This document shows, in pieces, positions 9,554 to 17,811 of a stretch of 64,000 bases of DNA. A program made the position numbers and the translations under genes. The DNA comes from Bartonella sp. M0177. Lineage in GTDB: Bacteria; Pseudomonadota; Alphaproteobacteria; Rhizobiales; Rhizobiaceae. The first letter of the stretch is position 1. Each line of letters starts with the position of its first letter. The DNA is taken from contig NZ_JACFOY010000001.1 in the NCBI RefSeq assembly GCF_016102285.1, positions 2,234,501 through 2,298,500 on the forward strand. Reading direction: 5' to 3'. Under the pieces are notes generated by a model, which had not been told where the DNA came from, ran no database searches, and saw nothing but the letters and a program-made list of their open reading frames with translations.

Positions 9554-9759
9554 GGCATTATCATTTAGGTCTATAAAAAGGACGAATTAGGGCGAATCTA
9601 TCATTTCCACACTAATCATTTCTTACAATGATTTCACCTTGGAAAGAAATGTGATTATGCATTGTCATATTTCGACTTCAAATTGCCTGCAAATCAGATA
9701 ATGACGCTGTGAGCAAATTTTATTTGATCGGCCGTTTGGTCAACAGGGATTAGAATTCT

Positions 9760-10980
9760 ATGAAGCAAATGACAATGTCTAAAAGGGACACCCGAATTGA
9801 TGTGTTTCGCGCATTGGCATTGCTGACCATTTTTATAAACCATGTTCCCGGCACAATTTACGAATGGCTCACCCACAAGCATTTCGGCTTCTCCGATTCG
9901 GCAGAAGCTTTTGTTCTTATTTCCGGAATAGCTGTCGGCTTGGCCTATGGCAGCAAATTTTTCGGACAAAACCGGTTGCTCATTTCTTTAAAACTTTTAC
10001 GCCGCTCGGCTACTCTTTATTCAGCCCACATACTGACAACATTGATGAGTCTGGCAATTTTTGTCGCCGCAGCATTATTTTTTCAACGACCGGAATTTTT
10101 GCATCTCAACAATATACCGCCTCTGTTAAAGGATCCTGCATCATCGTTGCTTGGTCTCGTCACACTTGGCCACCAGCTCGGCTACAACAATATATTGTCG
10201 CTTTACCTTGTTCTGGTTCTGGCAACACCTTTTATACTTTACCTTGCGATAAAATCGCTCAAGCTTCTGCTCGCCCTGTCTTTGATAATATATCTCATAG
10301 CAGGTTTTTATGGCATTGCACCGCATAACTTCCCGACCAAGGGTGTATGGTTTCTCAATCCGCTTTCATGGCAATTCCTGTTTGTTATCGGCTGTGCAAC
10401 AACAATTTATATCAAAAAGGGTGGTAAACTTCCTCGCCATCCTCTGCTCGTCATTGCCGCAGCAAGCTATCTCGTCATCTCGTGTCTGTGGGTGCGCCTT
10501 GGCTGGTGGTGGATTAATCCGACAATGGGACTTCCCGCAACTCTTGCCGGTTTTAACAAGACTTTTCTTTCTCTGCCGCGTCTTCTCCATATTCTGGCGC
10601 TGGCCTATCTCATTGCCACAATCACACCGCTCAACAAATTGGCAAAGGTGAGAAGCAATCATCCACTTGCCATACTTGGTAAACACAGTCTTGCTGTCTT
10701 TGTCGCCGGCACTATTCTCGCCATGGCGAGCCAGGTTCTTAAAATAGTAAATCCCGGTGGGCTTTATTACGACACATTGCTCTTGACCACGGGAATCGTC
10801 ATACAATTTGCCGTAGCCTATTATTTCGAATGGATAAAAATCGCCACGAAAGAACTTGCAACCAAAGAATTCGCAACCACGGGGCAAACCTACTATGTGG
10901 CTCGCAGTTCCCAAGCGACGGGACAACAGGAAAAGCTTTCGCCAACGAGACTTGCTGATAAACATTGGCAAAAAGCATGA
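9760..10980 (+). CDS. opgC: OpgC-family membrane protein (glucan succinylation)
   Basis: A 406-residue polytopic membrane protein with about ten hydrophobic segments. The beginning, KRDTRIDVFRALALLTIFINHVPG, followed by FSDSAEAFVLISGIAVGLAYG, is the pattern of the OpgC family (PF10129) in the wider acyltransferase-3 superfamily. OpgC adds succinyl groups to periplasmic cyclic glucans in Brucella and Rhodobacter. The C-terminal 45 residues are hydrophilic and rich in Lys, Thr and Gln. In-frame Met codons at residues 1, 4 and 6 make the exact start uncertain. It is monocistronic and divergent from the ThiE-like gene across a 206-base gap. Other glucan genes are not in this window. Confidence 0.85.
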   Translation: MKQMTMSKRDTRIDVFRALALLTIFINHVPGTIYEWLTHKHFGFSDSAEAFVLISGIAVGLAYGSKFFGQNRLLISLKLLRRSATLYSAHILTTLMSLAIFVAAALFFQRPEFLHLNNIPPLLKDPASSLLGLVTLGHQLGYNNILSLYLVLVLATPFILYLAIKSLKLLLALSLIIYLIAGFYGIAPHNFPTKGVWFLNPLSWQFLFVIGCATTIYIKKGGKLPRHPLLVIAAASYLVISCLWVRLGWWWINPTMGLPATLAGFNKTFLSLPRLLHILALAYLIATITPLNKLAKVRSNHPLAILGKHSLAVFVAGTILAMASQVLKIVNPGGLYYDTLLLTTGIVIQFAVAYYFEWIKIATKELATKEFATTGQTYYVARSSQATGQQEKLSPTRLADKHWQKA

Positions 10981-11150
10981 AATCAGGGCCAATTGCCCTC
11001 GTCAAAGCTCGTTGCAAAAACAATACTCGAGTCTCTCGACCAATAGAAAAACCGCAATGATAAAAGTCCGGTTGAAACAAAAGCTGGTCGAACCAAAAAA
11101 TTGTCCGGCCAAACCGATATAAGGCATTATAGACTCATCGCTTTGAAGCC

Positions 11151-11166
11151 GTTAACCTTGCATTAA
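11151..11166 (-). promoter_or_regulatory. Full CtrA box upstream of rcdA
   Basis: On the minus strand the sequence is TTAATGCAAGGTTAAC, an exact match to the full CtrA consensus TTAA-N7-TTAAC. It ends 57 bases before the rcdA start codon, a normal place for promoter control. In Caulobacter rcdA is itself a CtrA target, which supports the reading. The match is seen directly; binding is inference. Confidence 0.7.
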
Positions 11167-11222
11167 GGATTTCATTGCGAAAAGATCCAAAAAAGTGCAG
11201 TTTTTGTTTCTGCAAAATCTTG

Positions 11223-11813
11223 ATGGAACAATTACCGAAAAGATTTCTGTCTTTGGAATTGTTGGAATCGGGAAAAAGAGTTGGAGTAAAACGGTTGCAT
11301 CCGCAAGGTTTTCATAACGACAATATGATTGTCATGTTTGAACATGGTGCATTCGACAATGCATTTTCGCGTCTTTATGATGAAGGAATGTCACTGATCG
11401 AAAAAACCGCCGCCTATATTGATGGCGATGGAAAAATTGCTTCACGAAACCTTTCGGGAGAAGCTTCTTCACTTTACGCAGCCGAAGCTATGCGTATGAG
11501 CACAAGGCTTATGCAAGTCGCTTCATGGCTATTGTTATTTCGTGCCGCACGCGAAAAAGAAATGACGAAAGAACAAATTGCGCAGGAAAAAGCAAAAGTC
11601 TGTCTCAACACTCCTTCATTGATCGACGAAAATCCGAATTGGAAAGAGCTGCCCGAAGAATTCAAACATCTTGTCGAACTTTCGTTGCGGATAGAAGAAC
11701 GCGTCCGTCATATGGATCGCGATGTTGAAAGCGCCTTGAACCATGATGAGAGCGCCTTAAACCCTGTCAACAAACAGATCGATATGATCAAAGCAGCCTT
11801 TCAGCATAATTAA
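11223..11813 (+). CDS. rcdA: RcdA-like adaptor for regulated proteolysis (DUF1465)
   Basis: The 196-residue protein matches the DUF1465 family, whose founding characterised member is Caulobacter RcdA, the adaptor that with CpdR and PopA helps ClpXP degrade CtrA during the cell cycle. Family-like segments are RLYDEGMSLIEKTAAYID and MRMSTRLMQVASWLLL, predicted helices of the three-helix bundle, followed by a charged C-terminal tail. I take the ATG at 11223; a longer TTG start at 11175 is possible, but the added residues look unrelated. A full CtrA box lies 57 bases upstream. It stands alone, with ruvC 76 bases downstream. Confidence 0.8.
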   Translation: MEQLPKRFLSLELLESGKRVGVKRLHPQGFHNDNMIVMFEHGAFDNAFSRLYDEGMSLIEKTAAYIDGDGKIASRNLSGEASSLYAAEAMRMSTRLMQVASWLLLFRAAREKEMTKEQIAQEKAKVCLNTPSLIDENPNWKELPEEFKHLVELSLRIEERVRHMDRDVESALNHDESALNPVNKQIDMIKAAFQHN

Positions 11814-11888
11814 CTTGCTGTTCATTTTGTTTCCCTTTTGTTCACAATCTGCTACAAAACGGAGCATAAAAGCTTTATGCTCCGGATT

Positions 11889-12398
11889 ATGGCTGAAGCG
11901 ATTCGTATTATAGGTATCGATCCCGGTTTAAGACGTACTGGATATGGCGTCATAGACGTTCTGGGAAATAATCTGAAATTTGTTACATCCGGTACAATAC
12001 GTTCGGATGATAAATTAAGTCTGGCTTCAAGGCTGTCTACACTTTACGACGGCCTTTCGGAGATCATCCATTCTTTTATGCCGGAGGAAGCAGCTGTCGA
12101 GCAAACTTTTGTCAATAAGGACGCAACAGCCACATTGAAGCTCGGACAAGCGCGCGGCATCGCATTATTGGCACCGGCACAAGCCGGTTTGCCGGTTGCC
12201 GAATATGCACCTAATTCCATCAAAAAAGCTGTCATTGGCGTCGGACATGGTGAAAAACAACAAATTCATATGATGGTGAAAGTTTTGATGCCACGGGCCA
12301 GTTTTGATTCAAGCGATGCGGCTGATGCTTTGGCCATTGCTATTTGTCACGCCCATAACCGCAATAGTCTGGAAAACCGTTTGAGAGCTTTGGTATGA
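11889..12398 (+). CDS. ruvC: Holliday junction resolvase RuvC
   Basis: The 169-residue endonuclease cuts Holliday junctions with RuvAB in recombinational repair. Acidic catalytic residues sit in [14 protein letters not shown] (N-terminus), in [23 protein letters not shown] (Glu about 67) and in [16 protein letters not shown] (Asp about 140 and 143), the normal order. I chose the ATG giving MAEAIRIIG; Met codons at 11838 and 11877 would lengthen it, and no strong ribosome site decides. Its last four bases overlap the ruvA start (ATGA), so ruvCA are coupled and ruvB-ybgC follow directly. Confidence 0.93.
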   Translation: MAEAIRIIGIDPGLRRTGYGVIDVLGNNLKFVTSGTIRSDDKLSLASRLSTLYDGLSEIIHSFMPEEAAVEQTFVNKDATATLKLGQARGIALLAPAQAGLPVAEYAPNSIKKAVIGVGHGEKQQIHMMVKVLMPRASFDSSDAADALAIAICHAHNRNSLENRLRALV

Positions 12399-13009
12399 TA
12401 GGAAAATTGAAAGGCATTATTGACGAAATCAATGTTGATCACCTGATCGTCGATGTTCATGGCGTTGGCTATATTGTCTTTGCAAGCCCACGTGTTCTGG
12501 GAAGCCTGCCGGGCATTGGTGAAGCTGTAACGCTCTTCATTGAAACGCAAGTGCGAGAAGACGCTATAAAGCTTTTCGGCTTTACCACAAAGGCTGAAAA
12601 ACAATGGTTCGCGCTGTTGCAGACCGTGCAGGGTGTCGGCGCAAAAGTGGCTCTGGCACTGGTCGGTACATTGTCACCTTCCGAAATTGGCAATGCAATT
12701 GCCTTGAAAGATATTGCGATGGTGTGCCGCGCACCCGGAATTGGTAAAAAAGTAGCCGAACGTATTGTAACAGAACTGAAAAACAAAGTTCCCGAATTTG
12801 CCGGTAATGATAAAAATTTGGCCCTGAAACAGGACCTCGGCGAAGGAGCCACATCGCAAGCAATATCGGACGCCGTTTCGGCTTTGGAAAATTTGGGTTA
12901 TTCGCGCGATCAGGCCGCCAATGCTATTGCCAGTGCATTGCGTGAAGCGGGTAATGATGCAGATTCGGCAAAGCTGATACGGCTTGGTCTAAAAGAAATT
13001 TCAAGGTAA
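12395..13009 (+). CDS. ruvA: Holliday junction branch-migration protein RuvA
   Basis: The 204-residue protein binds four-way junctions as a tetramer and recruits RuvB. The N-terminal OB domain begins [11 protein letters not shown]; two helix-hairpin-helix motifs follow ([18 protein letters not shown] and [18 protein letters not shown], about 71-90 and 108-127). The C-terminal domain that binds RuvB ([24 protein letters not shown]) is complete. It overlaps ruvC by four bases and precedes ruvB by nine. Confidence 0.95.
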   Translation: MIGKLKGIIDEINVDHLIVDVHGVGYIVFASPRVLGSLPGIGEAVTLFIETQVREDAIKLFGFTTKAEKQWFALLQTVQGVGAKVALALVGTLSPSEIGNAIALKDIAMVCRAPGIGKKVAERIVTELKNKVPEFAGNDKNLALKQDLGEGATSQAISDAVSALENLGYSRDQAANAIASALREAGNDADSAKLIRLGLKEISR

Positions 13010-13018
13010 AATGTCGGC

Positions 13019-14062
13019 ATGGAAAATAATGAACGCCTGATCTCTGCCAATAAACGTGATGAAGATGGTGACGTTTCTCTGCGTCCCCAATGTCTTGATG
13101 ATTTTGTCGGTCAGGAAGCCCAAAGAGCAAATCTGAAAGTTTTCATCGAAGCGGCAAAAAATCGTAATGAAGCTTTGGATCACGTTTTGTTTGTCGGTCC
13201 TCCCGGACTCGGCAAAACAACTCTTGCGCAAATTCTGGCAAAAGAGCTCGGTGTCAATTTCCATTCGACTTCCGGACCTGTCATCGCCAAAGCGGGTGAT
13301 CTTGCGGCGCTTTTGACAAATCTTGAGGAGCGGGATGTTCTTTTCATTGATGAAATTCATCGTTTAAGTCCGGCGGTTGAAGAAATCCTCTATCCGGCTA
13401 TGGAAGATTTCCAGCTTGACCTGATTATTGGCGAAGGTCCTGCTGCACGTTCCGTCAAAATTGATCTTTCAAAATTTACCCTTGTTGCAGCAACAACAAG
13501 ACTTGGCTTGCTGACCACACCCTTGCGTGATCGTTTCGGTATTCCGATAAGACTGAATTTTTATACCGTTGACGAGCTCGAGCATATCGTCAAACGCAAT
13601 GCCCATATTCTCAATATGCCTATTGCCGAAGACGGGGCGCGGGAAATTGCGCGTCGTGCGCGCGGTACACCGCGTATTGCCGGCCGGCTTTTGCGCCGGG
13701 TCAGAGATTTTGCTTACGTTTCCGGGGCTACAACAATTAATCGCGATATTGCCAACGAGGCATTGTTGCGTTTGGAAGTCGACCAACTTGGTCTTGACCA
13801 GCTTGATCGACGCTATCTTGGTATGATTGCCGAAAATTTCGGCGGTGGACCTGTAGGGATCGAGACGATTGCAGCCGGTTTATCAGAACCGCGTGATGCG
13901 ATAGAAGATATTATAGAGCCTTATCTCATCCAACAGGGGTTTATACAGAGAACCCCCAGAGGTCGTGTGATGACTGCAAAAGCCTGGACCCATATGGGGT
14001 TAAATCCACCGAAAGCAGTTGATCAGGCCCAATTTAATATGTTTGGCGGTTCCGATGATTGA
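13019..14062 (+). CDS. ruvB: Holliday junction branch-migration ATPase RuvB
   Basis: The 347-residue AAA+ motor drives branch migration as a hexamer with RuvA. Visible elements are Walker [10 protein letters not shown] (about 59-67), Walker [11 protein letters not shown] (about 108-117), sensor I AATTR, the arginine-finger region [13 protein letters not shown], and the C-terminal winged helix ending [21 protein letters not shown]. The length is normal. ybgC starts inside its last codons with an 8-base overlap. Confidence 0.97.
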   Translation: MENNERLISANKRDEDGDVSLRPQCLDDFVGQEAQRANLKVFIEAAKNRNEALDHVLFVGPPGLGKTTLAQILAKELGVNFHSTSGPVIAKAGDLAALLTNLEERDVLFIDEIHRLSPAVEEILYPAMEDFQLDLIIGEGPAARSVKIDLSKFTLVAATTRLGLLTTPLRDRFGIPIRLNFYTVDELEHIVKRNAHILNMPIAEDGAREIARRARGTPRIAGRLLRRVRDFAYVSGATTINRDIANEALLRLEVDQLGLDQLDRRYLGMIAENFGGGPVGIETIAAGLSEPRDAIEDIIEPYLIQQGFIQRTPRGRVMTAKAWTHMGLNPPKAVDQAQFNMFGGSDD

Positions 14063-14510
14063 AAATGTTCCTTTTTGCGGCGAATTTATTGGTAATGTGC
14101 ACCATCTTTTCGCCCGTGTTTATTATGCTGATACCGATTTTACCGGTGTCGTCTACCATGCCCGTTATCTGGAATTTTTTGAACGCGGGAGATCGGAATT
14201 TATAAGATTGAGCCGGGCTCAACACCAACAACCGCACGACGCGGAAGAAAACGAAAAATTAGGTTGGGTTGTCCATAAAATAACTGTCAATTACCATAAA
14301 TCTGCCCGGTTTGACGATATACTTGATATACGTACGAAGATAACAAAAGTGACAGGCGCACGAATTGTCATGGCTCAGGAAATTATTTGCAACGATTTAT
14401 TACTTGTCTCGGCAGATGTTCAACTGGCTTTGATCAATTCCGAAGGCCGGCCTAGAAGGTTGCCCGATCAATTCATCACGAGCTGGGAAAATGCGCTGTC
14501 ACAAAAATAA
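14055..14510 (+). CDS. ybgC: YbgC-type acyl-CoA thioesterase
   Basis: A 151-residue hotdog-fold thioesterase. The family signature [26 protein letters not shown] is intact, with the catalytic Asp in ADTDFTG and the downstream His of VVYHARY. YbgC acts on acyl-CoA or acyl-ACP and, in most Gram-negatives, is the first gene of the tol-pal operon. The ATG at 14055 overlaps ruvB by 8 bases. No tolQ follows: the next gene is an unrelated solute-binding protein, so the usual ybgC-tolQRAB-pal order is broken here. Confidence 0.9.
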   Translation: MIENVPFCGEFIGNVHHLFARVYYADTDFTGVVYHARYLEFFERGRSEFIRLSRAQHQQPHDAEENEKLGWVVHKITVNYHKSARFDDILDIRTKITKVTGARIVMAQEIICNDLLLVSADVQLALINSEGRPRRLPDQFITSWENALSQK

Positions 14511-14624
14511 ATAGCTTGATTTATCGAATTTAGGGAAGGAATGATAAAATTTTTACTATTTGTGAATAAAAGTGCATGTTAATGTTTTTCTTTAAGAGAA
14601 TTTTTGTTGGTTATTGGTTTTGGA

Positions 14625-14655
14625 ATAGCCATATCTGTGGCGGAGGTTTGGCTAT
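14625..14655. repeat. Inverted repeat upstream of the binding-protein gene
   Basis: ATAGCCA (14625-14631) and TGGCTAT (14649-14655) are perfect 7-base arms with a 17-base spacer, lying 58 bases before the start codon of the solute-binding protein. It could be an operator or a leader hairpin; the sequence alone does not decide. Confidence 0.4.
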
Positions 14656-14712
14656 AAAGAAAGGATTCGATTATCGGACGTGTTCTCAAGTTCGTTAATG
14701 AGGGGGTGGTTT

Positions 14713-15453
14713 ATGATTTTTAAATTTATTTGTAGAGCCATCATTATGGTGGTGGCTTTAGGTTTTGTGCATATTGCCAATGCACAAGAAGTGAAATTTG
14801 CGACTGATAATTCCAATATTCCTTTCAGTTATATGGAAAATGGCAAGCTCGTCGGCTTTGACATAGAATTGTGGGATGCCATCGCAAAAGAGATGGGTAT
14901 TAAATATACAACGACACCGATGGACTTTTCGACGGTTATTTCGGATGTGCATATTGGCCAGATCGATGTTGCTATGGCCGGTCTGATTATTACCCGCACA
15001 CGCTCCAATGTGGTCGATTTTTCCAAACCCTATTATGAAGGTGGGCTTGTATTACTGGTTCGCAGTGACAGCACTATAAAATCCGTTGATGATCTCAAAG
15101 GCAAAACAGTTGGCATAAAAAACGGCACAAGTGCTTTTCCCTATGCAATTGAACATTTACCGAATACCCAGCGTCGCCTCTTCCCGGAAATCGATGCGGC
15201 TTTTAACGACCTCGTCAATGGCGGAGTAGATGCTGTGTTGTTTGATGCTCCGGTTGTTATGCATTATGCAGCAAACGAAGGGAAGGACAAGGTAAAAGTC
15301 GTGGGAAGCGTATTGGAGCAACAGACCTATGGTGCAGCCTTCCCGCAAGGTAGCCAGTTGCTTGGTCGCTACAATGTTGCACTCAAACGTCTGCAAGATA
15401 ATGGAACATATGCAGCAATCTACAAGAGATGGTTTGGTGTCAACCCAAGCTAA
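14713..15453 (+). CDS. Periplasmic amino-acid-binding protein (GlnH-like), orphan
   Basis: The 246-residue protein is a family 3 solute-binding protein of a polar amino-acid ABC importer. It has a signal peptide cut near residue 24 (IANA before QEVKFATD). Typical motifs are NSNIPFSYMENGKLVGFDIELWDAIA, the family core VAMAGLIITRTRSNVVDFSKPYY, LKGKTVGIKNGTSA, and LKRLQDNGTYAAIYKRWFG at the end. It most resembles glutamine-binding GlnH. The ATG at 14713 has GAGGGGG just upstream. No permease or ATPase gene adjoins it, so it must use a transporter encoded elsewhere or be a duplicate. Confidence 0.88.
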   Translation: MIFKFICRAIIMVVALGFVHIANAQEVKFATDNSNIPFSYMENGKLVGFDIELWDAIAKEMGIKYTTTPMDFSTVISDVHIGQIDVAMAGLIITRTRSNVVDFSKPYYEGGLVLLVRSDSTIKSVDDLKGKTVGIKNGTSAFPYAIEHLPNTQRRLFPEIDAAFNDLVNGGVDAVLFDAPVVMHYAANEGKDKVKVVGSVLEQQTYGAAFPQGSQLLGRYNVALKRLQDNGTYAAIYKRWFGVNPS

Positions 15454-16396
15454 AGTTTCGATTTTGTTTTAGAAATTCGGCACAGTTTTTGAAATTGCTT
15501 TTGCTTTTCCTTTTACCGCTGCTGGATAGGCGAAATTGTCGGAGTTCGAGAGTGCGCTTTCTTGAGCAATCAAGCAAGGTTCCATGGAATTATTCCCCGA
15601 TCATTAAAATCTCCCTTATAAAGCATATATTGCCACACCTAAGACATCTTCAGTGGCAAATTGCAATGACCCGCATGGGAAAAAGGATCGGTTGATTTTG
15701 CATATGAGCTTTTGTTGACCAACCTGAAACAGAACCCGTGAGAGAATGATTTTCTATCGACAATATCCGAATTCTAATAGAATTGACGAATTTCAAGATT
15801 ATAAAATTCAAGACATTCGCGCTTAAAAACCATTCATTTTCTTATAAGAAAGATTAATGTCTCTTCTTACAAAAAATTTCGTCAATAAAAATCATTTTTC
15901 ATAATATAAGTTAATACGCGCCTTAACATAATTCACATAGTGCCAATCTATTCGGCTAAACATTATTTAATAAATAAGCTTTTTAATTTGTACTTGATTG
16001 ATACTGACCGGTTGCGTCATAAAATGTCAGCGAGCGTTAGAATTTTTCGATAACAATATGTTTTGAAATTGAAAAATCAAAACTGGACATTGTTTTGAAC
16101 AAATGACGCTTTATAACATGGGCTCAACCGTCATTAGCCATTTTTACATTTATAAGTTCTATCAGTCGCATTATTTCGGCAAGCTTGAAAAATATCCATC
16201 CTGATCCGGTTCGAGCAAAAGTGCCAATCATATTTGTGCATGGCTTGATGATAATCCAAAAAATGAACTTTTCTCTCCTCTCCCTCGCAATTTGCGGGCT
16301 TTAACGGGTCTGGAAATCGGTTCCGAACGGATGAAGCGGAAAAATACGCTATAAAAAAGCCCCCGAAGGGGCTTCTAAAGAGTTATGCGAAATATT
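15454..16396. other. Gene-poor region before the porin
   Basis: This stretch of 943 bases is AT-rich and has no credible complete gene. It contains the porin terminator at 16349-16378. Between about 16197 and 16340 short segments in two plus-strand frames read like broken protein (VPIIFVHGLM, which recalls the start of an alpha/beta hydrolase domain, and then NELFSPLPRNLRAL in a different frame). That may be a decayed gene, but the evidence is thin. Nothing else is recognisable. Confidence 0.5.
16349..16378 (-). terminator. Rho-independent terminator of the porin gene
   Basis: On the minus strand, GCCCCTTCGGGGGC forms a compact GC stem with a tight TTCG-type loop, followed by TTTTTTAT. The stem spans 16359-16372 and begins 24 bases after the porin stop codon. 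Confidence 0.88.
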
Positions 16397-17524
16397 TTAG
16401 AAATCGCGTTGAATACGGATGGCACCGCCTATAGCATCCTGATCATGCAAATCGGAATGGACATCGTTCCATTTGCGATAGTTGACTTCCGGCATAACCG
16501 TAAGGCCAGGGAGCATTTCATAAGCAACATTGGCGGCTGTGTAGGTATTGCCTACGCCCTCATAGGACAGCTGGAAGTTGCCTGTTGTTTTCGGTGTGAA
16601 TTTATAAGAAGCACCGAGCCAACCGACCCATTTTCCGCCCCATGTACCGTAGAAACTGTCGACAGCACGGATACCGCGACGACCATCACGGATGAGAGTG
16701 TCTTCGTCATCAATATCTTCATAATATTTGTCTTTAAGGTCTTTATAAGCCCCCATGACCCAGACATTGAATGCATCGGTAATTTTCAGGTTGACTTTTG
16801 CCTTGCCAATCCAGGCTTCATTGACGGCATCGTAAGCACCGGCACCGGTAATCGATCCCCAACCTTGCTCGAATTTCAAACCGGCAACAACATCGGGAGT
16901 ATAATCTTCTATCGTTCCGTTAAAGTCGGTGTCTTCGTTACCGCCTTGTTCGATTGAAACCATTGCAGTCAAACCATTGCTGAATGCATATTGGTACTGG
17001 ATCATATTGGTACGATAGGCACCGCCCAAAATCACGTCATCATTGATGAAGTTGCCATAGTAATCGAAGAATGTATTCAATGCCGATTCATCAACACCGA
17101 TATGCAAACCACCGAGTTCAATATAACCGAAACGCAATTCGGACGAAGATGAATCCGTCCCGTCATCAAAATCGGAACGCAACTCGATATGTGTTTTCAG
17201 GGTTCCGAGTTCGGTTTCGGAAGCTGTTGCAACGAGCAAATGGGCACGGACTTCATCGCGCCAGGTTTTCATATTACGTTCGTCACGCGAACGGGCGTAA
17301 ACATCATCGCCACCTTTTGCTTGCGCATAAATGAAACCGCCCACTCTCAAACATGTATCGGTGCCGGGAATATAGAAATATCCCTCACCATAAGCGTCAC
17401 AGACGCGAACATATTCGACCGGCTCGGCTTCCGGCAAAGCGACATCGGCTGCCTTTGCCGCTGTTGTTTGAATTGCGATAACCGCTGAAGTTACCATGAA
17501 TGCCTGAAATAATTTTGTCATCAT
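16397..17524 (-). CDS. Outer-membrane porin, Omp2a/Omp2b family
   Basis: The 375-residue protein is a trimeric beta-barrel porin of the alphaproteobacterial Porin_2 family (Brucella Omp2b, Rhizobium RopA). It starts with a signal peptide cut near residue 26 (AKA before ADVALPEAEPVEYVRV). The diagnostic segment with two cysteines, CDAYGEGYFYIPGTDTC (Cys 42 and Cys 58), followed by LRVGGFIYAQ, is intact. The rest alternates in beta-strand pattern and ends in the outer-membrane signal with terminal Phe (IRIQRDF). A promoter with palindromes lies upstream. A strong terminator follows. It is a single-gene unit. Confidence 0.93.
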   Translation of the reverse strand: MMTKLFQAFMVTSAVIAIQTTAAKAADVALPEAEPVEYVRVCDAYGEGYFYIPGTDTCLRVGGFIYAQAKGGDDVYARSRDERNMKTWRDEVRAHLLVATASETELGTLKTHIELRSDFDDGTDSSSSELRFGYIELGGLHIGVDESALNTFFDYYGNFINDDVILGGAYRTNMIQYQYAFSNGLTAMVSIEQGGNEDTDFNGTIEDYTPDVVAGLKFEQGWGSITGAGAYDAVNEAWIGKAKVNLKITDAFNVWVMGAYKDLKDKYYEDIDDEDTLIRDGRRGIRAVDSFYGTWGGKWVGWLGASYKFTPKTTGNFQLSYEGVGNTYTAANVAYEMLPGLTVMPEVNYRKWNDVHSDLHDQDAIGGAIRIQRDF

Positions 17525-17580
17525 TGCCCCGAAAAGTTACTGATCGATCATCTCGACAGCATTAGGTGTGAACTGCTTGA

Positions 17581-17617
17581 CATGGACATCCAAATTCCCT
17601 CGCCCGTCATGTCCATG
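17581..17617. repeat. Inverted repeat in the porin leader
   Basis: CATGGACAT (17581-17589) and ATGTCCATG (17609-17617) are perfect 9-base arms with a 19-base spacer. They lie between the predicted promoter and the porin start codon at 17524, so they would form a hairpin in the 5' untranslated mRNA, or serve as an operator. Confidence 0.55.
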
Positions 17618-17650
17618 CAAATTAAGACGAGCACATATAAGCTCTAAGCA

Positions 17651-17680
17651 TCTATACAAACTTGAAGAATCTATTCAAGT
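17651..17680 (-). promoter_or_regulatory. Porin promoter overlapped by a palindrome
   Basis: On the minus strand TTGAAT (17673-17678) and TATAGA (17651-17656) are separated by 16 bases, a good sigma-70 promoter. The -35 box lies inside a perfect inverted repeat, ACTTGAA-N7-TTCAAGT (17660-17680), which could be a regulator site. This would start the transcript near 17645 and give a leader of about 120 bases. Confidence 0.55.
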
Positions 17681-17749
17681 TTTTAATCGCCTTTTTATTT
17701 CTATGTCGTTTTTAAAGGATAATCTGTAACAAATATGATACACTTTTAT

Positions 17750-17784
17750 AATAAAAGCCCGAAACAGGGCGCTTCGGGCTTTTT
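17750..17784 (-). terminator. Rho-independent terminator of fba
   Basis: GCCCGAA (17757-17763) pairs with TTCGGGC (17773-17779), flanked by A- and T-runs on both sides. On the minus strand it follows the fba stop codon by about 30 bases. Confidence 0.85.
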
Positions 17785-17811
17785 GAAACTTTTATAATTC
17801 CAATTCCAAAA

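Noticed and set aside
16205..16216. GGTTCGAGC as a tRNA T-arm
   Set aside because: No acceptor stem, D-arm or anticodon arm at the right distances; no other tRNA-like element was found in the gaps.
16385..16957. Open frame of 190 codons opposite the porin gene
   Set aside because: Antisense shadow with no recognisable domain; the porin on the other strand has clear family motifs, promoter and terminator.
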